A stretch of 64,000 nt of DNA from Betaproteobacteria bacterium (GTDB lineage: Bacteria > Pseudomonadota > Gammaproteobacteria > Burkholderiales > Rhodocyclaceae): NCBI GenBank assembly GCA_028065725.1, contig JAPTVL010000275.1:1-64000 (forward strand). Direction: 5' to 3'. The translations under genes were made by a program, and so were the position numbers. Below are positions 18,446-27,800 of this stretch, in pieces (positions within the stretch are counted from its first letter, which is position 1; every line of letters starts with the position of its first letter). The notes beneath the pieces were generated by a model. It was not told the origin of the DNA and made no database searches. It saw only the letters and a program-made list of their open reading frames with translations.

Positions 18446-19216
18446 TTAGCCGGTTACCGGCTGAAGCACGCTGGCGTTTGCCTTCGCCTGCGCGATGGCT
18501 TGGTCGCGCATCAAGTGCTCTATCAAAGGCTGCAGCTCGTCGCGGCGACCCCATTGTTCGAAATACACCACGTCTTCGATCGGCAGTCGTGGCAGCCAGC
18601 CGGCGGCTTCTAGTTCCGGCTTGGCGTAAAAGTGGCTGACATAGCCGACGCAAAGATAGGCAATCGGCGTAATGCCTTTGGGGATATCCAGCGCTTCCTG
18701 CAGGGCGGCTTGGTTGAAAATGCTCACCCAGCCCACGCCCAGGCCTTCGGCACGCGCCGCCAGCCAGAGGTTTTGCACGGCACAGACACTGCTGTAGAGG
18801 TCCATCGTCTTCATGTGGGTGCGCCCAACCACCACCGGCCCCGTACGCTCGCGGTCGCAGGTGATGCAGATGCCGACCGGCGATTCGAGTATGCCTTCGA
18901 GTTTCAACGTCCTGTAGGTGGCGCGTTTGTCGCCTTCGAACATCTCCGCGGCCTCGGCGTGCGCCGCGGTGAAGGCGGCGTGTACATTGCGCTTGATCTC
19001 GTCGGAACGCACAACGAGAAAATTCCATGGTTGCATGAAGCCGACGGATGGAGCGTAGTGGGCAGCGGTGATGATGCGGCTCAGCACTTCGTCCGGCACG
19101 GCCTTGGGCAGGAACTGGCCGCGAACGTCGCGGCGAGAAAAGATGGTGCGATAGATGGCGGCGCGCTCTTCGTCTGCGAAAGCGTGCATATTCTGGCTGG
19201 TAGGTTCCGGTTTCAT
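18446..19216 (-). CDS. bluB: 5,6-dimethylbenzimidazole synthase BluB
   Basis: 256 residues with a nitroreductase-like FMN fold: FSRRDVRGQFLPKAVPDEVL, AAHYAPSVGFMQPWNFLVV, and GVGWVSIFNQAALQEALDIP are characteristic of BluB. It fragments reduced FMN with oxygen to make the lower ligand base of B12. The chosen ATG (MKPEPTSQNMHAF) has AGGGGAA just upstream; the frame continues upstream, but that region belongs to the riboswitch leader. Because BluB needs oxygen while the corrin genes follow the anaerobic logic, the host probably meets both conditions. Confidence 0.93.
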   Translation of the reverse strand: MKPEPTSQNMHAFADEERAAIYRTIFSRRDVRGQFLPKAVPDEVLSRIITAAHYAPSVGFMQPWNFLVVRSDEIKRNVHAAFTAAHAEAAEMFEGDKRATYRTLKLEGILESPVGICITCDRERTGPVVVGRTHMKTMDLYSSVCAVQNLWLAARAEGLGVGWVSIFNQAALQEALDIPKGITPIAYLCVGYVSHFYAKPELEAAGWLPRLPIEDVVYFEQWGRRDELQPLIEHLMRDQAIAQAKANASVLQPVTG

Positions 19217-19269
19217 GGATATTCCCCTTAAATGAAAAGTTGACGTGCTGCCTGACCATGCAGCACGCG

Positions 19270-19435
19270 ACTTTTTCAGGCCGGTCTTCTGACTCGGATT
19301 CGACTGCATGCGGCGCCTTCCCGGTTTTCACCAGTGGCATTTGCCGATGCATCATCCATACAGCGTTGGGCACGTGGCGGCATTTCACCGCCTTCCCGAT
19401 TCTCCCCATACTTTTCCGTACAGGGCACCTGAAGG
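19270..19435 (-). promoter_or_regulatory. Second cobalamin riboswitch, controlling bluB
   Basis: On the minus strand the order is AGGTGCCCTGTACGG, GAATCGGGAAGGCGGTGAAAT, a GCCGCC-containing core with CGCTGTA, AATGCCACTGG, CCGGGAAGGCGCC and GTCAGAAGACCGGCCTG. These are the conserved elements of the cobalamin aptamer. It ends about 55 bases before the bluB start codon, so binding of B12 probably reduces bluB expression. Confidence 0.92.
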
Positions 19436-19530
19436 AACGGGATAATCCACGAAACGGACGAGATTGTCAAAAACGAACACTCGAAGCCGTTACTGAAGGT
19501 TCACCGGAGCGTTGTGCTTGATCGCCACGC

Positions 19531-20076
19531 CTACATACCGCGCTTGGCGCGCACTGTTTCCAGATGGATACAAAGCTTCTCGGCACCGTCCAAGATGCGT
19601 GGTGTGTGGCGCTGTATCAGGTCCGGCAGGATGAAGTAGAGGTTGTCGCCGGTCACTGCCGCCAGCGTGCTCCAGCGCCTCCAGTCGTCTAGCCATTCCG
19701 GTCGTGAGTCGCCCATGCCGCTGGCAACTATGGCCTCCGGGTTGGCGGCGATGACGGCTTCAACGGTAACGGTTGGCGCCAGAATCGGCAGGTGGGCAAA
19801 CACGTTGCGCCCGCCGCACAGGCGTATCGCATCGCTGATGATCTGGTCGCGGTTGATCGTCATCAGCGGCTGCTTCCATATCTGGTAGAACACGGTTACC
19901 GGCGGACGCTGGCCATAGCGGGCGGCCAGCCTTGCGTAGCGCTCGCGAAACGCCGTCGCCGCCGAATTAGCCGTGACCTCGGTACCGGCCAGTTTGCCAA
20001 TGCGTTCCAGCTCTCCGGCAATATCCTCAATGCGGTTTGACTCGGACAAATGCACGTTCAGGCCCATCGCCAGCAA
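19531..20076 (-). pseudogene. btuF: BtuF-like cobalamin-binding protein, N-terminus lost
   Basis: About 181 residues remain, with NVHLSESNRIEDIAGELERIG, VFYQIWKQPLMTINRDQ, ISDAIRLCGGRNVFAHL and the final helix region, as in the C-terminal lobe of BtuF-type periplasmic binding proteins for vitamin B12. The signal peptide and N-terminal lobe are gone: coding similarity stops exactly where the Tn3-type terminal repeat begins at 20077. The apparent ATG is internal. The gene is broken and unlikely to make a functional exported protein. Confidence 0.85.
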
Positions 20077-20112
20077 GGGGGTAGTGGCACATTCGTGCAG
20101 AAAGTTACGGTA
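20077..20112. repeat. Left terminal inverted repeat of the second Tn3-family element
   Basis: 36 bases, identical to the reverse complement of 23206-23241; after that the two arms differ by a one-base indel (GGAA against AGGAA). Starts with five G, typical for this family. Confidence 0.92.
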
Positions 20113-20133
20113 GGAAACTGAAACCCTTGTGCC

Positions 20134-23067
20134 TCAAGGCATTGCGGGGACTCGAACGGGAGCTCGCATTACTGGTTCGGCGAATTCCTCGAGCGGGAAA
20201 TGCAGCACGCCCCGGAAATTGATGTGCCGGGTCGCGACCGGTCCTGCGGCGGCGATGTCGTCGAGTCGGAGATCCGGGCGCCGATGCGCAGGCAAATCCA
20301 TCAGTTCTTGAATCTTGTGGGTGTTCCAGCTCATCACCAGATTGGACAACAGGGACAGCGCGCCTGAAATCGCCCGTTGCTCATCGTGACTGCGCCCGCG
20401 CTTGGGACCAATCGCATAGGGTCGGATCGACCGCTGCAACTGATGAACCGATTCGCCATGGTTCAGGACGCGCCGGATGGCATCTCTAAATTTCGGATCC
20501 GCGAAATACTCACACAGATACTGGGTGCGCACCAAACGGCCAAAGGTCACTGCGGCCTGATACAACGGATCCCCCTGGGCATCGCTGCCGAATCGGGCCA
20601 ACACCTGGGAGGCTGAACACCATCCTTCCCGGATCGAGACCGCGAGCCGAAGCAGTTCGTCCCAGTGGGCGTGCAAGGTTTTCAGGGAGAGGCGAACCGC
20701 TACCGCCCGCAATGCTTTCGGTACGTACTGCTCGTTTCCAACATACAGTTTCCGCTCCCGCAGCATGGCCAGACGCGGACACAGATTGAACCCCAGCAGC
20801 TTGGCCAGCCCCATGGCCACATCGGTATAGCCGTGCGTATCCACAGCAAGGCGCTCGATCGGCACAAGGCGCTGCATCAGTGCGCCTTCGAGGGCGGCAC
20901 CGGCTTGGCGTCGGTTCAGGATGATCGGTTGGTCGTAGGCGATTCCCCACTGGTCAAGGACATGAGTGTAGGTGCCGATCGCATAGTTGCCGGTGCGCGG
21001 GTCGATGCGCGCGTTCCACAGCCGGCGGCTGGACTCGACCGTCATCATGTCGCTGGACGCCAGTCCGGCTTCACCCCATTGCGCGACGACCGAATGCCGT
21101 CGCATGAATTGCACCACCGACAGGTTGGCCTCGGCGAGCCGGCCCTCCTCTTCCAGAACTCGCATCAGGGTGCGCAATCTGGATTCCGACACAGCAGGAA
21201 TCATGCGCATAACCTGGATCCGGTCCAGCCCCATGCCGTGCGCGAGCAGTGCGCCATAGACGGCCATGATCTCATCGGTGTTATCAGGAGATCGGCGCAG
21301 CAATGTCGAAGAAAAGCGCACTTCGGCGTCGACCTCCATCATCAGCCGGGGCAACTCGATGGAACCATACCGCGCGGCAAACGCCCGATGCAGTCGATCC
21401 TCAACCGGTAGCGCTTCCTGAACCGATCGTGGTTTGGTAGCGATCAGTTCGATGCCCCGTTTTTCGGTTATGAGCACGGATCCCTGGCGGACGACGCGTG
21501 CCAGATTTGCCATGGCCTTCGACACATTGGGCAGGAGATTCTTGAGAGCACTATCCACCGACCGTGAGGTATCCAGCAATTGCAGGTGCGCGCCGCGTCG
21601 GGCGATCCATGTTGCCCGGGGAATCAGAAGGCTCTCATGTTCCCGGTAGGAAAGACTGGTGGGCACAACGGCCGAGGCGTTGCGCAAGCTGCGCTGCAAT
21701 TGCAACAGGGTGGCCGCTTCCAGCATCCGCAACTGCTGACCGCCGTCGACCGGCGTGGCTGCGCGGCGCCACAAGGCCGGCAGAAAGTCGAGCGGCGTAT
21801 CGAGCGCCAACGCCGGACGTGGTCGAAGGTAGGCCGCACGCAGCAGTGGCAAGGCGTGATTCAGCCACGAGTCTGGTGCGCACAGCTGAATCGGCAGACG
21901 CACGATCAGGCGCAGCAGGCTGCGTACCTGTGAACTCATCGCCATCAATTTTGCGCGTGAGCGGTCGGCACGCGACTGTTTGGCGATGGCTTCTTCTTCC
22001 CCGACCAGTCCGGCGAGCATCTGTTGCAATGCTGCGGGATCCTGGTCGGCGTCCGCCATGGTTTTGACGCGGGAGAGCAGTGACGCATGCCGTTGCTGCC
22101 AGTCCTGATCATTGACCCGTGCGGCGCGCTCCAGTGCCAGTCGCCGAATTTCGCTGACCCGCATCAGCCAGGCCTCGATCGCTTCGTCGGTAGTGCGCCA
22201 CAGGGCGAGTTGGACGAAACAGGTGAGTCCTATGGTTTGCGTCACCGGCTTCAAACGCGCGAATCGTGTCAGCTTCAGCCGTGCCGTGCGGCTGGCATAG
22301 GCCTTGACCAGTGCCAGCGGCATAGCCGGCAACGTAACGGTGTCCACCTTCAAGTCGCTCAGAAAATGAATCCGTTCGAAAGCGCCTGCCAGACCCTGGC
22401 CGCGACGGGATCGGGGCGATTGTTTCAACCAGTCCAGGCAGGTTTGCCCACGCAGGGTGGGCCGAGGTTTTGCGAGTTCGGCGGTCCAGCGCTGGCGCTG
22501 ACGGATCGGTATGCTCTTGTCGATCTCGGCGACGAGCCTGGCTTCCTGGTCGATGAGAACGGCACGACAGATATCGAGCAATTGGCGCTCACCCGGGATC
22601 AGGTAGCCGTGTTCATACAACCACTGCCGGGCGCCGACCAGCAACTCTGCCGCCGTGGTGGCGGCCCCGCGCGTTTGTCGCAGATGACCGACCAATTGAC
22701 GCTGTGCGGGCTCGATCAGATTCTTGAAACCGAGCTGGGCTTTGGCCAATTGCTGATGCTCGTGCAGGGTCACCCGTCTCGGATACAGCGCTCGTAGTGA
22801 AGCGACTCGCGGGGCGCGGATCTCCAACTGGGCACCGAGAAAGGCCAGGATGCGCCAGTGAATCACGTCGGTGGAATTCAGCACACAGCCGCTCATACGC
22901 AGGAAGCCGATGTGCAAACCCAATCCAAGTTGCATCTCGTTGCCGCGGCGGGTCTTGACCGTAGCGATCTCGGAAGGGCTGAGGCGGAAGAACTGCTCCA
23001 CCTCGAATTCGCCCAACCATGGTGGAATCGTCTCGATTCCCAGGAACCCCAGCCGCCAACCTTGCAT
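20134..23067 (-). CDS. tnpA: Tn3-family transposase TnpA (distinct from the first)
   Basis: 977 residues, full length for the family. It starts MQGWRLGFLGIETIPPWLGE, then EVEQFFRLSPSEIATVKTRRG, a typical N-terminal DNA-binding region. The C-terminal part has LAVDTHGYTDVAMGLAKLLG and SWNTHKIQELMD, consistent with the catalytic core. It is clearly from another branch than the Tn21-like protein at 556-3528 (different N-terminus and different ends). It would catalyse replicative transposition; with no resolvase inside the element, cointegrate resolution must rely on other functions. Confidence 0.92.
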   Translation of the reverse strand: MQGWRLGFLGIETIPPWLGEFEVEQFFRLSPSEIATVKTRRGNEMQLGLGLHIGFLRMSGCVLNSTDVIHWRILAFLGAQLEIRAPRVASLRALYPRRVTLHEHQQLAKAQLGFKNLIEPAQRQLVGHLRQTRGAATTAAELLVGARQWLYEHGYLIPGERQLLDICRAVLIDQEARLVAEIDKSIPIRQRQRWTAELAKPRPTLRGQTCLDWLKQSPRSRRGQGLAGAFERIHFLSDLKVDTVTLPAMPLALVKAYASRTARLKLTRFARLKPVTQTIGLTCFVQLALWRTTDEAIEAWLMRVSEIRRLALERAARVNDQDWQQRHASLLSRVKTMADADQDPAALQQMLAGLVGEEEAIAKQSRADRSRAKLMAMSSQVRSLLRLIVRLPIQLCAPDSWLNHALPLLRAAYLRPRPALALDTPLDFLPALWRRAATPVDGGQQLRMLEAATLLQLQRSLRNASAVVPTSLSYREHESLLIPRATWIARRGAHLQLLDTSRSVDSALKNLLPNVSKAMANLARVVRQGSVLITEKRGIELIATKPRSVQEALPVEDRLHRAFAARYGSIELPRLMMEVDAEVRFSSTLLRRSPDNTDEIMAVYGALLAHGMGLDRIQVMRMIPAVSESRLRTLMRVLEEEGRLAEANLSVVQFMRRHSVVAQWGEAGLASSDMMTVESSRRLWNARIDPRTGNYAIGTYTHVLDQWGIAYDQPIILNRRQAGAALEGALMQRLVPIERLAVDTHGYTDVAMGLAKLLGFNLCPRLAMLRERKLYVGNEQYVPKALRAVAVRLSLKTLHAHWDELLRLAVSIREGWCSASQVLARFGSDAQGDPLYQAAVTFGRLVRTQYLCEYFADPKFRDAIRRVLNHGESVHQLQRSIRPYAIGPKRGRSHDEQRAISGALSLLSNLVMSWNTHKIQELMDLPAHRRPDLRLDDIAAAGPVATRHINFRGVLHFPLEEFAEPVMRAPVRVPAMP

Positions 23068-23205
23068 GACCGCCTCCCCAAAAAATGGATGAGGCCGAGT
23101 ATGGCGTCAAAAAACTTCCGAAAAAGGCGAAAAGCTGAACTTCTAAACAAATCATGGAGTTAGCAAATTCTCGCTGCGCAACTCTTTGAATTGACGAAAA
23201 TTCCT

Positions 23206-23241
23206 TACCGTAACTTTCTGCACGAATGTGCCACTACCCCC
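23206..23241. repeat. Right terminal inverted repeat of the second Tn3-family element
   Basis: Partner of 20077-20112, perfect over 36 bases. The integrase remnant reads directly into it. Confidence 0.92.
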
Positions 23242-23700
23242 TTGTCTTGGACGGATTTTGATCGATTCCTCGCGACGCAGACCGAATTGTTCCTGTAAGC
23301 GCAGCGACATGGCGCTGTAGGGATCGGTGACCAATTGCAGGGCAGTAGAAATGAGGGTACGGGACTTTGACACATTAGTTACATAAGCGCGCTTGTCTAT
23401 GCCGTAGTGATCGTTGCCTTTCGCGACTACATTTTCTTTGCCGACTTTTTGCGCCCACCACCGCAATTCACTCATTCGATTTTTTATAGTGCCAGACGAG
23501 AGATTCTCCGCTTGCCAGTGCGCTACCAAAGCTTCAATGTGCTTGGGACGCAAGGAGTCCGCACTCAGATGCTTGAAGCCAAGTTGATGAAGTTGAGTCG
23601 CTAATTGAGACAGTATTCGCTCGCGGGCAGCTTGCGTTGCAAAGCTGCCATCGCGATTTCGTTCGCACATTTGCTTTAGTTCGTAGTTGAGTTCTCTCAT
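23242..23700 (-). pseudogene. Integrase/recombinase, 3'-truncated by the transposon
   Basis: About 153 residues of N-terminal and start of catalytic domain remain. The pattern ELNYELKQMCERNRDGSFATQAARERIL, HLSADSLRPKHIEALVAHWQ, GTIKNRMSELRWWAQKVGK and LQEQFGLRREESIKIRP parallels the intact integrase at 37749-39017 (RLSILRALSKWIGKDG, IEAFGIRREEAIQFRP). The arginine after GLRRE is the first catalytic residue of tyrosine recombinases; the HxxR and tyrosine are lost. Coding runs straight into the transposon end, giving a hybrid tail. A good AGGAG-like site precedes the ATG. Confidence 0.8.
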
Positions 23701-24498
23701 CGCCCTCTCCTTGTGCTAGTTGCTGGGTTGCCGTCTATTCGTCTGTTGCCTGGTGTGCATTTCAGTCTGGTAAGTGTTTCTGCCCTCTTTTCACGCCGCA
23801 GCGTGGAAAGATTTTTTGTTGGGCTCGGGACACCACTCCCGAGATCTGCAGTTGAGTTTGTTGCTTGGCACCGCTGCAGCGGTTCTTGCCGCCGAAGGAC
23901 GTTCCTGTTGGAACGAAGGGTCGGGGATGAGCCATTTCCCAAGGCTCAAGGGGCGCCGGTAAGGCGCTTTTCTAGGTTGCTTGTGCGAGCTCGTCGAGCC
24001 CGTCACTTTTTGCCGTCATCCACGAAATTGCTTGAAAAGCCTTGCCAGGCCTTAATCTCGAAGGTCGTCACTACCCAATCTGTTGATTCAAGATCGTGAC
24101 GTATCCAGGTGGCCAAGAGAGTTTTCGAAGAAGCAGTTCTCCGTGAGACATCAGCGGCTCAGGCACGCGCGTTGAGGATCAACGTACGTAAATGGCAGTG
24201 AGTGATTTACCCGCAGACGCGCCCATGAACATGATGTTCGGGAGAGCTGTTAGCAAATCGGATGCTCTGCTCAAGAATGAGCGGTACCGCGAATGCGATA
24301 CCGACGACGGTGCGTAAAACCGTCTTTATGGCCATTTGGATGATTACCTACTGGGCCAATTGGCGCCAAAGCGCCAAGATAAATATCTGCAAATACAGAT
24401 TGTCCCATGCGGTCAAGCAGGGGTTGATGTAGATATATTTGTGGGAAGCGCGCACATGACGCGCAGGCGTGCGTTCATCCATTTCTGGAAAACGACTT

Positions 24499-24535
24499 GG
24501 CTTTGAATATCGTCCAACGGACAATATTCAAAGCC
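24499..24535. repeat. 37-bp near-perfect palindrome
   Basis: Arms of 17 bases (GGCTTTGAATATCGTCC and GGACAATATTCAAAGCC) pair with one mismatch around a 3-base AAC centre. No gene or T-run is next to it, so it is not an obvious terminator; it could be a recombination site, a protein-binding site or a foldback end of an element. Confidence 0.7.
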
Positions 24536-24681
24536 GCCTACTACGTTTACTATGCGACTTGAGATGATTCGGCGTGATTCCGTAAGCCCAACTCACGCGG
24601 ATTATGGCGGGCTCCCTATAGGGCGGCGAGTTAAATATCCCACATCTCTCTTGGTTCGGTCAACCGGAATTGGCAGACTGC

Positions 24682-24852
24682 ATGTTCGCTGTGTCTTTTT
24701 CACACAGTGCCGGTGAACAAAGCATCGACGACAGCACAAAGCATGTCGATAACTTCGTCCGCGACGTGATCCGCAAGCATTTCGAACTGATCACCGAAGC
24801 CTTGATTCACAGTGTCGATTACAAATTCTCGGACGTGCAATGGGACAGGTGA
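24682..24852 (+). CDS. Possible small protein, unknown
   Basis: 56 residues from ATG, with a plausible amphipathic composition (HVDNFVRDVIRKHFELITEAL). It may be a small gene or the tail of a larger broken one; the frame is open slightly upstream (TTG at 24670). No ribosome binding site is obvious and no family is recognised. Confidence 0.25.
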   Translation: MFAVSFSHSAGEQSIDDSTKHVDNFVRDVIRKHFELITEALIHSVDYKFSDVQWDR

Positions 24853-24889
24853 ATTTTTCATTAGTGTCTTTCATATCATGATCTAAGCA

Positions 24890-27800
24890 TCACCAGTGAC
24901 GCCCATACCGTGATCGCCACTTAGAGCTTCTGGCCGCCTTGAGCTTGACTGCTCTGGCTTTGACTGCTGGGGTTGCCTTGCACGTCATGCAATTCCTGCC
25001 ATACCCTCCATTTCCACTCTTCAGCTTCGAATCCCAGAAGTCCTGGAGGTCGCGAATTTCCCCGCATTTCGGGCAGCGTTTCTTGCTGCCGTCCTCGATC
25101 GACTCCACGTCACCCTTGATCTGAGTGACGAGATCTGTTTCGTCATCCGCGTGTTCGGCAACTTCAATGAGGTCGTGAAGGCGTTTCGAAAGCGTCTCGA
25201 TCGGGTCAGCACCCAGATTGAACCGGTTCATGCGCAGGAACTTGTACCCATAGGACTCAATCACCATCTGCCGCTCGATGTCCTCCGGCCGGTAATAGTG
25301 GTCCCAGTTGCCGTTGTGGATCTTCTGGTGCTGGAGGAAGTGTTCGGCGAATCCGTCGTATTCGATGATCACATTGACGGCGCCGTGGCCGTTGTAATAG
25401 CGAACCAGGAAATCGCAGCGATAGGCCGGGTGCGCATAGAACGGATCCAGTTGCTTCAGATACGCCCCGATCGGAAACTGTGGAACGACTTCGATCTGCT
25501 CCTCGTATTTCTGGAAGAAGGGGGTCTTGAAGATCCAATCCAGCACCTTCTTTTCCATTGGGGAAGATGGATCCACGCTTGACGCATCGGGTTTTGAGTG
25601 GTCCTCGAGGATCGCCTTGTAGTGCATCAAGACCCGGCCAATAGCGCCCTTGAACTGATCCACCGGCTTTGACAGGACGAACAGGAAGGCTTCCTTGCCG
25701 CGGCTGAAGCCGACGTTTAGGCGCTGCACTTTTAGCGTTTCCTCCGCCTTGTCCGCGATCCCTTCCAGGGTCACGGGGAACACGTAGTTGAGGGCATCGC
25801 GCTCTACCGTAGCTACCATGCTGAAGACAATAAGGTCGCGCTCCTCGCCCTGACAGGTGTCGAAGGTCATGATCTTGAGCTTGAGCTCGGTCTCGAACCG
25901 TTCTCCGTAGGCATCCCGGAACAAGATGTCGTTCAAAAGCTTCACCTGCTCCCGGAAGGGGGTGATGACGCCGACGGTCATGTCTTCGCCTTCGTCGATC
26001 ATCCGGCGCAATTCACCAAGGATGAACTCCGTTTCGGCGCGGTTGGTGTTCTTGGCCGACGGGGTCGGCACCGCATCAACGACTTCGAAGCGAATGACGT
26101 CGTCGATCGGCTTGCTGCGGATCTTGATGGCCTGCAGCTGCCCGTCGTAAAAGGTCTTTGACGAAAAGCTGATCAGTTCCTGGTAGCCGCGGAAGTGCTT
26201 GCGCAGCATCGGCTGGTAATTGGTGATGAGGTCGAAGAACTCCAGGATCGACTTCTTGACGTCGAAGTGCTTCAGGCGCTCGATCTTGGTCGTCGCAGCC
26301 GACACGTTGGCGCGGAAATAGGCGTCGATATCGGACAGGTGTCCGGCATTGATCATGTTGCTCGCCTGCGCGGACTTCACGTTCGAAAACTGCTTGGCGT
26401 CGCCGAAGACGATGACCTTCTTTGCGCGCAGCACCGCCGGCAGGGCTTGCGCCACGGAAACCTGGCTGGCCTCGTCGATGACGACCAGGTCAAAGAGCTG
26501 TTGCTTCAGCGGTACGTATTCGGCGTACTCGCGAATTCCGGCAATGATCACCGGGAACGCCTCCGAAAGGTGATGGAATTCGTTTTCGGGAAATTTCTGC
26601 TTGCCCTTGATCACGCCACCGATTTCTTTCACGGTTGCCTTCTTGTTGTCGACGAAGTCGATGAAGCGGCGATCGATCTCGTGCGTCATCCTTGCCGTAT
26701 AGAGCTGCTCGAGGCGTGTCTTGGTGCCGACGTAATCCGCCTTCGGAACGCTTCCCATGCGCGAGGAAATGCGTTGCCATAGCACGGCGTAGCGGCTCGC
26801 CTTCAAAATAAAACGAAACAGGGCGTCTTGAGACGGGAAGCTGCGGGGTCCCATCACCAGATCTGCTTCGGGCGCTTCACCGGTGATCCCGGTGACGAAA
26901 CGCACGGCGAGTGTGGCCAGGTCTTCGAGGCCCGGCATCCGAGCCTCTCCGTCACGCAGCAGTCGATAGGCAAACCCGGTCAGGTGCTCCAGATGGTATT
27001 TCGCCAGGGTATCCCTGATCAGGCCCAGCGCCCGGGTCGCCTGCTTCAACTCATCCAGGCGCTTGTGCAGGTCCAGCGGATCCGGACAAGGCAGCGTGGT
27101 ACCGAGCCGGATGTTCAGCGACTGCAGTTTGCCACCGCGAAACAGATAGCCGAACACCGGCATGCGCAAGGCTTCGTATTCGACCAGGAAGTTCAAGAGC
27201 ATGGGGTGATGCTCGGCTTCCAGGGTGGTAAAGAGGGACAGCGGATGACGGTCGCCGATCTGGTCCACCAATGTGCTGGTCAATTGCCATGCCCCGAGCC
27301 TGGGGGCGATCGCATGCAAGGTCGTGCAGTCTGGCTCCAGGGCAATTCTTGCGAGGATCGCGGTGGGGAGGGCGGCGTTCAGCCGGTCCATCAGGTCACT
27401 GAGTGGGGCGAGATGCTCGCCGGCCTGTGATGTCTGCAGTCGGGCGGTGAGGCCGGGCTTTGCAATATCGATGGACGCCTCAAGGCGATGCAATTCGTCG
27501 AGATCGTCCAGCCGAACGCGTGACAGGGCGTCGATCGTCCGGCCAATATCCGACTGCAGGCCGGCCATGGTCGACGACATTTCCTGGGCCAAGCGTTCTT
27601 CATGCGCCTTGGCTGCATGGAAGTGTGTCTTGATCTTGCTCTGTGCCGATGCGGAGACCAGCCGGTTGTAGGTGCTGCCAGACCGCCCTAGGCGAAGGAT
27701 GGGATTCGGGAAATCTTCGTCGCCGTGCCGAACCTTGGACAGCACGGACTCCAGTTTGTCCTGAACGACATCGAGAGCTTCCGTCTTGTCGGACAGGATC

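Larger units (their letters stand above)
20077..23241 (-). mobile_element. Tn3-family element with only tnpA (3.17 kb)
   Basis: Bounded by a perfect 36-bp inverted repeat at 20077-20112 and 23206-23241 that begins GGGGGTAGTGGCACATTCG. It contains a single large transposase gene and no resolvase or cargo. The flanking 5-mers (AGCAA and TTGTC) do not form a direct repeat, and the two flanks are halves of different genes (btuF and an integrase). This suggests a deletion or inversion after insertion, not a simple insertion. Confidence 0.9.
23701..24889. other. 1.2-kb region without a convincing gene
   Basis: The first 350 bases form a long leader for the truncated integrase, with short hairpins such as GAGCC/GGCTC near 23930 and GGCGCC/GGCGC near 23953. 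The middle (24100-24480) is frame-broken and shows no recognisable protein. A large palindrome sits at 24499-24535. A short open frame follows at 24682-24852. Base composition is more AT-rich than the cobalamin genes, in keeping with acquired DNA. Confidence 0.5.
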
